Of a stretch of DNA of 64,000 bases, positions 1-13,718 are shown one piece after another. The notes below the pieces were generated by a model that worked only from the letters and a program-made list of their open reading frames with translations, had not been told where the DNA came from and did no database searches. Made by a program: the position numbers and the translations under genes. Source of the stretch: Ehretia macrophylla (Eukaryota; Streptophyta; Magnoliopsida; Boraginales; Ehretiaceae). Positions within the stretch are counted from its first letter, which is position 1. Each line of letters begins with the position of its first letter. The stretch spans positions 51,011,417 to 51,075,416 of the forward strand of contig CM075773.1 in the NCBI GenBank assembly GCA_037974665.1, written 5' to 3'.

Positions 1-2497
1 TAGAGTACTCTTTTGAAGTTAGTTGACATCTTGAATGGCTAGAATGGTGAATGTTAAATTGTAGAAGGTGATGAATAGTAAAAAATGTGAATAGTAAAAT
101 CTTTGTGTTCTAGCTTAATTTGTTGCTATATACATGTGATTTAGGAGTTATTAAACCTAGATTAGAGCCTTGAATAAGTTAGCAATTCTTGAAATGCAAG
201 ATCAATTAGTTAAAGTTAGTTTAATGGGGCACTATTCACTTAGGCCCTTTAAATCTTGCTCAAAACCTTAATCTAATCATAGATATGTGATGTTGGGTTG
301 ATAAAACGGTACCACATTAAAATTTATCGAATTCCGTGGACGTCGATTTTTATGCCTCTTTGTATGCGTCTATTAGAATTAATACAATTAGAGCCTTAAA
401 TACTAGTTTAATGCTTGGTTTAGGTTCCATAAATGTAGTTGAGGATAGTTAGATACTTTAGTTAACTAAACCTTGGCTAAAACTAGTTTCGGCATATTGA
501 ACTTAAAGGAGAAAATGGAGATTTTAGGCCTCATACTTAACTTTAACTTGTTTATTGTGTTATATTTGTTGTAGAGACTAAGAAATTCATGTTAGTTAAA
601 GTTGGAAATTGAGGTTTAAGTGTTAGTGTATATTATGTTGCTTTATTATTTTGGTTACTAGTTCATAACCGAGTTGTGTTTCTTGTTCAAATAAGGTAAT
701 TAGCTTGAATGTCATACTACCTACATGAAAATGATTGTTTAACTATAAATGCATGTGATTTAGATCTAATATTTATCTTGAATGCTAATTTGATTGGAAA
801 TGAAGACAAGTGTATTGGTGTAGCATCTATTCTTTAAGCTTATGATTTAATTTTAGATTGAAGAGTTAGTTTAATTGTGTAGTGGTTTAGTTAGAATGTA
901 AGTTAATTGTGAAGTGGTTATTTATTGGCTTGTTAAATGTTATCTTTAACTTGAGTCTGCTATGAATGTGAGATGAAAATTTTCTTATTTTAAGTCGATG
1001 TCAAGTTCTTGTTTTTTTTAAGTTTGCTTCAAAGTAGACAAAAGTGGTAATGTGTTCTTTTACATATCTAGCTTGTGTATTAGAGTTCATAATGTTGTAG
1101 GAGTGTTCTTTTGCTAGCATTTGAAGTTTTTATGGTAGTTTATTGATAGAATAAAGTTTAGTTAGTTAAATGTAAAATGGTAGACAAAGTATTTGTTTAA
1201 ATGCAAGAATGAAGTGTATATGTTAGAAACGTGCTTAATATGACTTATGAGCAAGGAATCAACAAAGAATTTCAAGTAGTTTTGCTTAAATGAATTCAAC
1301 CCCTTTGTGTTTCTTTTGAATTCTTGAGACTTTGATGACTAGTTAGGCTTAGAAGTTGTTGATTAATAGCTCTTAGGAGTGTTAGAGTCCAAAACATGTT
1401 AGTCAAGCAAGAAAATAGCAAAAGGACTCAAGTGTGCTTGTGTGTATGTGTTCTGTTTGGATCAGTGCACTGTACCCGACTTTTGGAGCCTTTCGGACAT
1501 AGCAAACATGCTTGAAAATTAACCAAATTTGTACAGCAGCTAGATTAGGCAGTTTAGAGCAAATGTTGATTTCTAGGACTAAGGCTAATTCTAATGTTTT
1601 AGGCCTCCGATTTAGCCATTTTCGAAATGTGTTTAGGAAAAATCGTTGGTGCAGGGCAATTTAGAGTAGTTGCACGGAAAATGTATAACTTATGGAATTT
1701 AACTCGGAGTTAGGCACCGTTTGACTCTAAAATCATCTACACTCGAAGAGCTATGTTTCTACACAAAAATCAGTCAGTTTGGAGGTCAATAGCATTTGTA
1801 ACTGAATTGACTAAGATAAGCTTATGTTAAGAGATTTGTTGGATTATTTGAGAATTTCTTGAACTTGTAGCATAGCTAGATAGTTGAATTGGTATACAAG
1901 CTATAATTGTTATATTTATTATTACTTGAGTTATAAATTGATACGTGGGTAAGGTTAGCCTACTTTGCTAACCTCCCGACTTTTTATTAACTTGCTATTT
2001 TGAGATCTCGAATGTGTTATGTGGAGTGAACATGCTTATATCTTGTTATATTATTTATATTGCTTGTAAATTGTATTGTATGTGTGAAGTTATGATTATG
2101 ATTGGAATACTTGGCTACTTGAGTGATTACTTGGATTATGTGTTAAATTAAAGTATAAAATGTGATTATGGCATGCAAGATAACTTGTTTAGAAAGAGTT
2201 GAGTTGTCTTAAGTTAAATAAAGTTGTTGTATTTAGGTAAGGGTCTTGAGTGGTAATTAAAGAAGGTTTGGTGCAATTGGAATGGATTCTTGGCTTTTCT
2301 AAGGTGAGGGAGTCTTTAACCCTTTTGTGCATCTTAGTTTATTTAATTGTTTTTAGATTATATGATTTAACTAATTGATAAAGTTTTCATGTACCATTTA
2401 TTTGTTATCTCGTGGTTACTCGTGTTTGTTGGATATTATCTCGTGCCTGGGGTTTTGGGATTGGGACCCCGGTCTCGTGAGGGATCGGAGCATTATA
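1..2497 (+). mobile_element. Truncated Ty3/gypsy LTR, related to solo LTR F
   Basis: This AT-rich stretch has no coding potential. Its last ~60 bases (GGTCTCGTGAGGGATCGGAG then CATTATA) match the last bases of the solo LTR ending at 7893. A block near 1940-1980 (gtgaggttagcctactttgc-like) matches F near 6760, and a block near 1740 matches F near 4690. The F segment between about 6800 and 7800 is missing here, so the copy is internally deleted as well as cut by the left window edge. The final CATTATA replaces the usual GTTACA end. That it is an LTR is well supported; that it is a sister of F is inferred from scattered blocks, not a full alignment. Confidence 0.6.
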
Positions 2498-3447
2498 TGC
2501 TAGCCTATAGATTTTAGAGAACATATATTAATACAAGAGAACTCAAGTGTCACACTTATTCTAGGAAAATTTATATATTCTATACGATAAAGCTTTTACA
2601 ACCAATTTTGAGCAGACAGAGTTTATAAACTGCCATATATAGTAGGTAAATCTGAAGTATGATTAATGATAGTAAATATAGAGTATGATTAATGGAAGTA
2701 AAATCAAATTTGCAGAAATTTTGAAACGAGGTTAATTAACAAGGATCTTGTTTGGCAAAGTAATGGTCTTTGCTCGAACTTCGAATAATGCAACGGGGTA
2801 ACTACTAACTAATAGTTTATCCCACATGGAAAAGCTATTAGAAAAAATACTTATTTATAATAAGTTGCACAACAACCAATAATTGTCGAGTTCAATAGCG
2901 TGAGCTGGTGACCAAACGGAGCATTAAAGTGATTGGATGTGGGTACAAGAATGTTAGTTTAATGGTGGGTAATGTCTAAATATCTACTCTCACACCTTAT
3001 TAGGGTTACTATAGCATGAATAAAATTCATACTCGTGTGGTCTTGTGGGAGGGCCACAACTGCCACGCATGGTTGGTGGGTTGACCACCCCTCATCGTGG
3101 GTCCCAGTGCAGAGATGAAGGTTCACTTACCTAGCGTACCTGTTGCAAACTTGTTCTACAAACATCAACTTTTTGCTAGTGAAATTCTAAATTCGTGATA
3201 ATTCTCCTTATATAAGCCATTCGAGTTTGAAAAATTAAGTTCTATCGCTTAATAATAAGTTACATATAATATACTCTTTTTCCCGTTCAAACCAAAAAAT
3301 AAAAATAAAAATAGTTCTCTCTCTACTCGTCAGTTCTCCCACTCATTGTCTTTATGTACGTTCTCTCCTTGGTCAAGTTTAGGGATTTTTGTGTAATTTT
3401 TGTTTCTTTTTCTTTCCTTAATTTGTTTATGTTTGCTTGGTGTATTC
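2498..3447. repeat. Non-coding mosaic repeat with USE-like and TATA motifs
   Basis: No gene is seen. The stretch 2740-3170 recurs in diverged form at 9640-10080, and part of it again at 9140-9290, so it is a dispersed repeat. At 2819-2829 it reads ATCCCACATGG, one base off the plant snRNA upstream element RTCCCACATCG. A TATAATA box starts at 2856, 26 nt downstream. The solo LTR F is inserted at its right end. Confidence 0.45.
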
Positions 3448-6400
3448 TGTGACACCCCGACCCGTGCATATAATTATTTAATTGATGTGCATATACTTAT
3501 ATGTCTACTTTAATTATTTACGTATATTCGTTTGCATAAAATATCATATTTTAGGTTACATCCATCTATTTCATTTAACGTGCATTTATATCAAACTATG
3601 TGCATACATCTAGTTTAACAAGAAATTCATCTATTGACATATATTGCATCAATATAAATGCATTCTTATGTAAGTAGGCACGTTTAATTGGTTAATGTGC
3701 ATAATTCTCATTTTATATGCAATTTTGGGACTTCACGAACACTTTGGAAAATCGTAGGAACCGTAGAAAATAATTAACGTAGACAATTAGGAATTGGAGT
3801 AACTAAATTAGTTAGAATTAAACTAGAATGGCAAACTAGTTAATAGCATTTAGTTGAAGGGCATGTTGGTCAATTAGGTTTTTCTTTCTTTTATTATTTA
3901 CACCTATTTATATACTACAACACACACAAACACACAAAAACACACACAAAAATCAGACACACAAACACACACACTAAACACGTTTAAAAACACACAAGAA
4001 AGAAGAAGAAGAAAAAGAAGAAGAAGAAGGAGAAAAGAAGGAAGAAAATGTGATTTTGAGCTTGTTCTAGCCAAGAATAGGTGAGGGATTTCATTCTCCT
4101 ATGCATTTCTAGTGTTAAATCTTGTTTATAAAATGTTGGCTAGTTGTAGTTGAATGATTCATGGATGTAGGAATGCAAATAGAAATGATATATGGCATGA
4201 AACAAGTTCTAGAAATGATTTTGTGTGTGAATATCAAGCTTTGCTAGTTGATCATGTTGTAGATATTGCATAGCTAGCTTGCTCAACTAGATGAAGATCA
4301 TGTGTTTGCTATAAGTTCTAAGTGAGGAATGAAAGTGCTTTGTATGCTAGTATATTGCTTGTAGTTAGCTTAGTGCATGAAAATATCAAAATGGAACAAA
4401 GAGTACAAAATGTGATTTTCGGACAGATTTGAGCAACTGAGGTTCAGAGCAGATTTGAGGTAGCAAACGATGTTGTAATGAGCTGATTTTTTTACACAAT
4501 ATGCCCAAGACCTTAAGGAACAACTTCTCTTTTATGTGGAATGTTAAATTCTGTCGTTTAGGTGCATTTATAGAGCCGAAACAGTAGGGTCAGATTCACC
4601 CGTTGATGCAGGGGCAGTTTGGCGCACTGATTTTCTAAAGGACATAACTTGATGAGTTTAACTCCAAATTGGGAACCGTTTGAGGCTAAACCCATCTACA
4701 CTTGACGAAATACATGTCTGTGAAATTTCAGAAGTTTTAGAGGTCATTAAGGCTGCTAATTGAACCTGTAAAATTAAGTAAATGCAGCTAGAAATTTAAG
4801 TTTATATAGCTAAGTGATTAATGTTGCACTAAAGGCCAATTTGAGCTGAATAATGGTAGATTATAGGTAGTTGAAGGCTTGAGGGTAACAATTACATGTT
4901 TTGAGAGAGTGCTTAAGTGGCGTCAGGGTTAAATAAATATTAGTTGCATTGAATGTTAAATGTTTAATATGTGACTAACGTGAACTATGTGCATTGAATG
5001 TTTAAATAAGTTGAACGTTGAGTGAATGTTTAATGTGATGAATTATGTATAGTGACTTTCCATTTAGATAATCAAGAGTAATTAGACTCATGTACATGCT
5101 AAAGTGATGCCTAAGTAAAGGTTGAAGTTATCCTTCTTGGATTCTTGAAATAGTTATTGGTACTACTTAAATTTCTACCTTGTCTTGCTTTTATGAAAAG
5201 AATTGATGGATAAGAATTTAGTTGGTGTTTAATGAAGTGTACATAACATGTTATATGTTAGATTTTCCTTGTCTTAAATGTTATATATGAGTATATATGA
5301 TGATTCCTGTGTAGTAGAGCTTTAAAATTAGTTTTATAGAGAAGTAATTGCAGAAACATGAGTTACGAAAAATCTGGAAAAAAATTGGATAGATTTGCAT
5401 GCCTGAGTTGTAGGACCAATTTGACCCAGCAAATGTTGACTAAACTATCTGAATTTTGGATATGTTGTAGTAGACTCATAGTTGAATGAAACTGTATTTC
5501 TAAGGTTTGGTCAAATTCTAGCTCTAAGTACTCTTTTTTGGATGATTTCCGAGAAGCATGTGAATAGGCGTGAGCTGGACAGTTCTTGCCAGCGTTTTTT
5601 TTTTCCTTTCCCTTGTCCTCATGTGTATTGGTTGCAAGTTAGTCTAGATAATATGGGACTAGACTAGACTAAAATGTACTACTATATGTCTTTGTGTAAT
5701 GAGAGTTTAGAATTAGTTTGAACTATGACTAAGCTAAAGTTATTAGGTAGTGAATAAAGATAGGCGTGTTAGTAAGGCATTGGGTAAGTTCTTGTTTGGA
5801 AATGAATTAATAATGAAGTTGAATTGTAGAAATGTTAACTAGGGAGTTTAAGGAAGGCTAGAGAATGTGGTACATGTTGGTTAGTATAACTAAATCGTAG
5901 CCTGAATAGACAACCTAACTTAATGCTTGAGACTAGCATACTTATGGAGAGTAGTAAACTAGGAAACCATAAGAAATATCTTGGCATGTTACTTAACATT
6001 GAATTAAAGAAAGTATGTCTCGACTTTAATGTGAAATAATGCAAGGGAAATTTAATTATCAAATAGTTGTAGTCAACTTATTATGAGCTGTTAGTTATAC
6101 TCATTTCTATGTGCTAATGTTTAGATTATCAATAGTTGATTAAGTGTATGAATAATTGAGCTTTAGTGAGCTTATAGTTTATTTGCAAAGCTAGCTTGGT
6201 CATTGAAGAGAATTAGTTGCCAATAGTTATAGCTAAACTTTTGCTACTAGTTGCTAACTTTAGTCATTTTATATGTGCCACTGTTTCACCTACTAATGTT
6301 TGGTTACTTGTATGACTACTTGGGCTATGTGATAATATGAAATATATAAGTGATTATGGAACTTTTATTGTTGTGTGTTGAATTTGATAATAGTCAAGTT

Positions 6401-7893
6401 GGAGTTGGTATAATCAATTGTTAAGGTGTTATGTTAATTTACTTGCATAGTATTATACTAGTTTTGATGTCTAAGTATTATACTTATATGAATAACCAGG
6501 GGTTGCACATTTGAGTGGATTCAAGGAGGTTGGAGTGAATGTAAGTTAGTTTCTTGCATGCTTGGCTTAATCCAAGGTGAGTGAGTCTTCATTCCTTTTG
6601 TACATATTAGTTTATTTTATTATATGATTTAATCTAAATGGATAAAGTTTATATGTACTATTTTCATGCTATCTTGCGAACTACTTGAATTAGTTGCAAG
6701 GGTAATTGTTTATATTGCTATAATTGTTCTCTTTGATTATCAAATGTGTTATATGATATGTATGGGGTGAGGCTACCCTACTTTGCTACCTCCCCACTTG
6801 ATTTGAAAATGAGATTCGTGATTCGTTACTCAGGGTTGCGCAACCTTTTCGGACATGGTAGCGTCGAGAAACACGGGCGGCGTCGGGCTTGCAGTGCTCC
6901 CTCGACTACCATGGTGCCTATTCCCTTCTCGTTGAGGCATACTCCACTACCCCAGAGGCGTGGTTTACCTGTTGGGCATGGACCTACCTCAGGAGAAAGG
7001 GTCGTAGGATCGGGATACATCCGGAGTATCCCAACTTGTTGGTGTTTGGGGTTTGCTGGCACTTGCGTGAAGTTCGTGGCTCATGGCTCGTGATTGAATA
7101 CTTGAAGTGGAACCGTATCCTTTTTAATGTGGTTAACTACTTGCTATTTAATCTTGTTGTTATGTTATATATATGATTTCTTGTATCTGCATATCATAAT
7201 GCACGTCTGGTATGTTGCATCACCTCCCTCACTGAGTAACCTGGTTACTCATTCCTCTTTTCAACATATTTCAGGAAAAGCTGAAGACTGGATTGCCTCT
7301 TGTGTGACCTGCTTGCTCTATCGGTGTGTAAAACATGGAAGAATGTGATCATGATATGCTTGTATTGTATTTGAGACTTTGTGCCCATGTATGTATTTAT
7401 GTTATATCAAGGAATGTAATATTAAAGTTTTAGTTTGTTTGATGATTAGGTACTAGTGGGCTTGTAATATCTTCTACTTGCTTTACTTTATTACTTAGTA
7501 GTGCATGCTTGTGTGGACGATGAAAACTAGTTAGTGGGTTGGACACAAATTATAAGAAAGCTTGATTGATAATATAGAGTGGTATGATAAGTGGATTAAA
7601 AAGATAGAACTTCAATGGATTTGATTTTGCATGCTTGTGTGATATGATGTTGGGTTCCAAGGCTCGGATGGCATTGAGGAGCTGGTTGGCTTTATGAATC
7701 TTAAAAGCTAGGTTATGAATGGTTGATTTTGATTCAGGTCTTGTATGTGACTATTGACAGGTTTCTAGATAGACTTACATATAGGGGAAACTCCGTCCGT
7801 TTTTCCCTAAATTTCGTGCTTGGGGTTTAGAATTGGGTTGTGATTAGCATGGCTATTAAAGCCTCCGGTCTCGTGAGGGATCGGAGCGTTACA
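3448..7893 (+). mobile_element. Solo LTR F (Ty3/gypsy, 4446 bp) with target duplication TATTC
   Basis: It starts TGTGACACCCC and ends GCGTTACA. It is flanked by the perfect 5-bp direct repeat TATTC (3443-3447 and 7894-7898). No primer site, gag-pol or second LTR is present, so this is a solo LTR left by unequal LTR-LTR recombination. Reading along it: TATA-like TATTTATATA at 3905-3914, a CA-rich run at 3917-3995, a GAA-rich run at 4000-4045, a donor-like ATAG/GTGAGG at 4081, a GC-richer block at 6834-7075 shared with element B's LTR, a hairpin at 7234-7250, and TTTCAG ending at 7274. The short open frames inside lie on both strands of the GC-rich block and look non-coding. Confidence 0.9.
7234..7250 (+). 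promoter_or_regulatory. LTR hairpin of solo LTR F
   Basis: GAGTAACC-t-GGTTACTC is a perfect 8-bp stem with a minimal loop. It sits between CTCACT and a pyrimidine-rich stretch ending TTTCAG at 7274. The same position in the LTRs of A, B, C and D holds a different stem sequence with preserved pairing. Confidence 0.6.
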
Positions 7894-7929
7894 TATTCAT
7901 TATTCAGTAAACAATTTTCAAGTTTTGAG

Positions 7930-8440
7930 ATATTACACTAAAACATATTTTTTTTGAGACACTATTAAAAAATGAAAAAATTATTACAATATGTGTCTTA
8001 GTGCAACAGTTCTTTAACCATTGTATAAACTAAATCTTTTCGCAACGGTTTTATTTCATTGCAATGGTTAATTTTTTTTATACTAATTTTTGTTAATAAT
8101 TGTTAATGATATTACTTTTTTTATAGTGAACTTAAAATTATAATTTAAAAAATCATTATAATAGGTATCTTAGTGCAACAGTTCTTTAACCGTTGTATAA
8201 ATTAATTTTTTTGCAACAGTTATATTTAATTGCAAGGTTTAAATTTTTTTTATTAATATTTGCTAATAATTACTCAGCAGATTACATTTTTACAACAAAT
8301 TGAAAATTTTAATTTAATTGCAGCTTTTTAAAAAACCGTTGTTTAGTATAGCAGAGGGGTCATATTCAACGGTTAAAGTCATTTGTCAATTTTAAGTGTT
8401 ACAATCAGTAGTGTTATATTCTATATAACAAATATTGATA
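7930..8440. repeat. Two-unit direct repeat rich in CAACGGTT/AACCGTTG
   Basis: Two diverged units of about 175-190 bp (about 7980-8150 and 8155-8335) both run through 'tcttagtgcaacagttcttt', 'aaccNttgtataaa' and a (g)caacNgtt block. AACCGTTG/CAACGGTT words on both strands resemble subterminal repeats of non-autonomous CACTA or Mutator-like elements, but I see no terminal inverted repeat. No coding potential. Confidence 0.45.
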
Positions 8441-10396
8441 TTCTTTGCTACGTGAGAATATTTCTGCTCTTATTTATTTTTTTATGTCAGAATAGATTGT
8501 CCGAATTTATGCTAGTCCTCCAAGAAAAAAGAAAAGAAAAAGAGATTTTCTAAACAAAAATTGTAATGGATGATATGAAGATAAAACACTTGTACCAAGG
8601 TAAAGCACCTGTCTATTAAAGAAAAAAAAGCTTGAAGAAGATATTGTATTTATGATTGCAAAGTAATTAATGGATGGTTAACGGTGCAGTTAGTGATTAT
8701 ATATATATATATATTGAAAGTTGGTGATTATATATATATATTGAAAAGGAACTTATTTGGCAAAGTAAAGGACTTGTATTTGTGTACATGTACTTGAAGT
8801 ATGTTTCTATTTTCTGCCATATACTGATTAAATTTCTGGCTGATGAGGCATGCAGCATCGCAGTCAACGAGTTCTTTTTTATTATTATTTTTTTATAACA
8901 AAAAATTCACGTTAGGTAAGTACAATTGAATTTATTCTAAAATTATAAATTTTGTGATGAAGTAGTAGACACCAACACATTCTTCAGGTCAACTAATGGT
9001 CATGAAAGATTTATGATTAGAGGGTAAAGTTTAAACTTGTGACATTTGACATCAACAAATCAATACCCAACTACTACAACCAATCTTTGGGGCTACAATT
9101 GGCAATTTTTTTTTTTTTTTTGTCTAAGTAAATAAGTAATGTGGTAAGTCTCTACTCTCACACCTTATAAATTATAGGTGTGCCACTAACCCACTGTGGG
9201 TCACTATAGTACGAACAAATTGAATTCTCACGTGCAGGCTTGTGGGAGGGCGACAACTGCCATGCATGATTAGTGGGTTGAGAAATCAATTAATTTTAAC
9301 AATTATCTCCAATAATTAAGTGAGAATATATATATATATATAAATATATATATATAAATATATATATATTCATTGGTGTTCTTGGTGTTGGGAGCTTAAT
9401 TATTGGCTTATAATTAGGTGAGTTTCAAGAATTGCCTTGTAAGAATAAGCTCATCAACAACACGATTAAAATATACCCCATGCACACCTTGGCAATAGCC
9501 CAAGAAGGTCCTTCAATTGTCTCACGGGGGCTTTTGCCAAAGCAGTTACGATGAAGTCGAGATGATATACTAGGTGGGAGATTTTTAAAGCACTTGTCTA
9601 TTAAAGAAATGATTTGAAGAGAATATTGTATCTTATAATTGTGAAGTAATTAATGGGAGGTTTAATGGTGCAATTAGTGATTAGTATATATATGTGATTA
9701 AGTCTTGTTCACATTATGTTTAAGAGAAAATAATGATATGAACAAGGGCAATAATATTCTATTATTTTGTAACTAAGATAGCTAATATTTTCTCCCACAT
9801 GGAAAAACTATTAGAAAATATGCTTATTAATAATAAGCTGTATAACAACTAACAATTGCCGAGCTCAATAGCGTGAGCTTGTGACCAAGCGGGGCACTAA
9901 AGTGATTGAATGTGGGTGCAAGAATATTAACTTGAAGGTAGGTGATGTCTAAATCTCTACTTCCACACTCCCACTAACCCACCATGGGTCACTGTAGCAC
10001 GAACAAATTGAATCGTGGCTAGTGTAGAGATGAAGATTCATCCACCTAAGTTTGTAATAAACTTGTTCCCTAAATATTCACTTTTTACGTCTCATTTATC
10101 CATTTTTTACATCTCATCCACCTAACAATTGTCACCAATTTATTTTAGATTAATGATCGTCACCTTTGTAACTAGGTTATAGGTAATTAGAATTTCAATT
10201 GTCACAGTTTATAACACGAGGTAGAAATTAATAGTCCAATAAAATGTTGTTGATGGCTATGTTATCCTAACAGTGACAGACATACATTGCAACTATGACA
10301 CATTGTGTGAACTAAAATATAATTATCAACTATTAATTATCAAGGATCGTTTGGGTCGTGGCGCACAAGATAGTTGGGTCCAAGCAATATTACTTA
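8441..10396. repeat. Mosaic of old non-coding repeats and (AT)n tracts
   Basis: No gene is visible. About 100 bp at 8600-8700 recurs at 9590-9690 (both carry 'cctgtctattaaag'-like and 'gtaattaatgg' words). The block at 9140-9290 and that at 9780-10080 recur from 2740-3170. At 9792-9802 CTCCCACATGG is followed at the same 26-nt distance by an AT-rich, degraded TATA. Microsatellites: (AT)n near 8697-8715, 8727-8740 and 9328-9370, and a T16 run near 9105. Confidence 0.5.
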
Positions 10397-10539
10397 GGCT
10401 ACGTTTATTTGTCATAAAATAACTTTCTAGTAGAAAAATATTTTCTTGAAAAATAGAATATTTTCTGGTGTTTGGTTGTCATAATAGGAAATATTTTATG
10501 GTATTTGATGTAATAGTGAAAATTTGATTAAAACTATTA

Positions 10540-11285
10540 ACTTATTAATTTTTTAAAAATATTATTAATTAATTAATTTTCTTTTTGCTAAATCAGTAAG
10601 AAAAAATTATTAAAGAAAAGGAAAGAAAAAAACGTTAAAGAAATACATCAAATCTGCCATAACTTTGAAATTCCTAATGATCAAACAAGTAAATTGCTCA
10701 TGGATTTAGCAAGAAAAGAAACAGAACAAAGCCCACAAAATGCCACTAAAAGCCACACAACGTCATGTCAATTAGGTATCAATATTAATTAATTAATTAA
10801 TTAGTTAATTAGAATTATTAATTTATTAATAAATTTTAAAATATTAATTAATAAAGTTTTATTTAATATATAATAAATAAATAAATTAATTAATAATTTC
10901 ATAAATTAATAATTAATTGATCGATTAATTATTATTAATTTATAAGATTAGATAATATTTAATAAACAAATAAAAATATAAAATTAATGAAATAAATTAA
11001 TTAGTTAGTTAATTAATTATTATTAATTAATATTAAATATAATTTAATTAATTTATTAGTCATTAAATTGAATTAATATAAAATATAATGACTTATTAAT
11101 TTAATATAAATTAAATTATTATCAAATATAATTTTATTAGTTATTAATTTATTTAATGAATTAAATATATTTTTTTAATTATTAATTTATTAATCATTCA
11201 ATTAAAATTAATTAAATTTTAGTATTAAAAAACTTATCATTATTAAATTAATTAGTTTATATATAATAATAATTAATTAAAATGT
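10540..11285. repeat. AT-rich simple sequence (TTAATTAA-type)
   Basis: About 750 bases are nearly pure A and T, dominated by ATTAATT words with irregular phase. They lie between the left terminal part and the G-rich core of MITE copy 1. No gene or terminal structure of its own is visible. Confidence 0.7.
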
Positions 11286-13718
11286 GTGGGGAGTGGTATA
11301 GGTGTAAGACCCGGCCCTAGACCACATGTGCATTAGGTCATGTCATACATAATTAAATCATTTTATATGCATTTGATGTGTTTTATATGCTGTTAAATAG
11401 GTTTATATATGTTTACCTCGAATTACGTGTATATCATCGTTTAACATGCAACCAAATATTTTAGGAGTCGTAGGAAATTAATTAACATTATGGAGCTAAG
11501 ATTAGTAACTAGGTAGTTAGAATTAATACTAAAATGACAAATTAGTAATACACAAGCAAGCTCAAGGGCACTCTCGTCCTAAAGCAAAGTAACAAAATAT
11601 CCTAACACTATTTGGTCTCACCCAAGTCAAACACACAAACACACACCAATACACACTCACCCATCAACACACACTACACCATCTACACACACTAAAATCC
11701 TGCAACACACACTTACACACACTACACAATTTTACCAAGAAGAAGAAGAAGAAAGAGAGGAAGGGGGAAGTAGAAGCAAGCTATTTCCAAACTCTTCAAA
11801 CATTTCTAATCAATTTTCTCCCATCTCTAACTATTGCAAAGGTGAGGGTTTAATCTGATTTTCTAAAATGTTTTGAAGTTCATGAGCATGTATGTATATG
11901 TGTTTACTTAGTTTTGTACGCTTAGAAGCCAAGAAGTTAAGTTTGAACAGTTCTGAAAATCTCGGGTAGCCTACTGACCCTTCTGTTTGGAGTACTTTTA
12001 AGATAGCAAACGATGTTAAAAATGCGTGAAAATTGGTAGGTGACTAGTTTTTCCAGTTCTAAGCATTTTTCCTAGAAATAGACCAAAGCCAATTTTGACT
12101 CTAAGGCTTCCAAAATGGCAAAATATTGAAAAGTGTCTAAATCTGGAAAAAGTTGGAAATTTGAAGTAGAATCTGGCAGCCTTCTGACCTTGTAGAACGA
12201 AGCCGTTTTAGTTTAGCAAATGATGTCCAAAATTCATGAAACTTGGTAGGTTGCTAGATCTTGCAGTTCTGGACATTTTTTCCAGAAATAGACTAAATCT
12301 AATTCTGACTCTAAGACCCCTAAAATGGCCAAATATTAAAGGGTGTCTAAATCTGGAAAATCTGGAAAAAAGGGAGCAGGTTTTTGGCAGTTCTCTGGCC
12401 TTGTAGAACGAAATATTTTTGACCTAGTAAATGATTTCAAAAATACATGAAACTTGGTGATTCACTAGATTTTTCAGTTTTGAACATATCTTGCAGAAAT
12501 AGTCTAAGGCTAATTTTGAGTTTAAGGCCCCTAAAAATGGTAAATACCGAAATGTGTATGAAACTGGACAGATTTGCGTGGTCTCACGGTTTTGGTCATA
12601 ACTCCTAAGTCCGAACTCGAAATTCAGCAAGGTTTGTTCCTAGATTTAAATCACTCGTTAAGCTTAAATTTGACATTTGATTCACTGAATTTGGAGGTTG
12701 TTTTCTTGGCTAAATGAATGAGGAAAAATAGGCTATTGCAGTGAGGTTTTGTTTTGAAACTTGCTTTAAATCATGTTGTAATTGTACTTTGAGGTATTGA
12801 ATGCTTGGACTTGTGGAAATTAGAAGTTACATGGACTGTTTTGGTTGGTTGAGATTGCTTAATTTGGTTGATGCATAACTTAAGTTCATTACATGATTGA
12901 TTCTTGCCTAATCGTATGGTTAAGCATGAAATTGAGGCCCTATTACTTATGCATACTTGCTAAGTGACTAACCTATGGTTAATTGAATTCATTTGAGTTG
13001 TTAGTAGGCTGTCCAATAATCTCTAAGTATGCATGAAATGGTTTAGGTGATTCTTGTGGTTCTTAGCAAACTAAACCTATACCCAAGTATGGTCCTTGTA
13101 AACCCTAATGGCTACGTAGACTCCCAAGTCATAAACCACTCTTGTGCATCTTATAATTGATGTTGAGGAATGTTAATGGACTGCCCGGAATTGTCCTTAT
13201 AGCTCTAAGCACGATTCTCGATGATTGCATGTTGATAAGTTAATTATTCTTGCACCCGCTCTTGTGTAAATTGTCGTAGCATGCTCGTATGTCCTTAACA
13301 CTTGGTATGTGAACTAAAATGAGTTATACGACTTGTTTTATATGGTGTTACTTGGCTGCCCATTAAATGTTCATATGCTTCTAGGTGTTATACAAGTGGA
13401 TTTACATGTCAAAGCATGCCTCGTATGTTTACTTGCCGATATATGATCATACGTGTATCCAGAGGCAACCTACTTTGTTGACCTCCTATTGTGAATTGTT
13501 AAAAGATATTCTATGGCTTATTTTGAACATGATTACTTGGCTGCCCGTGAAAGTTTAATTGCTTTCAAACTGATAAATGAAATGATTATACGTTCTTATA
13601 ATACCTTATGAATATATGCTCGTATGAAGTCGCTACACGGTTACACACTTGTATAATAAAGTAACCTCCTTGTTGTCCTCCAAATGATGCCTGTATATTC
13701 CACAAATTAATGAGGTGT

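Noticed and set aside
6746..7348. Several frames in the GC-rich block of solo LTR F (and 30340-30664, 37824-38219 in element B)
   Set aside because: Open in many frames on both strands because of base composition; frames break between F and B copies.
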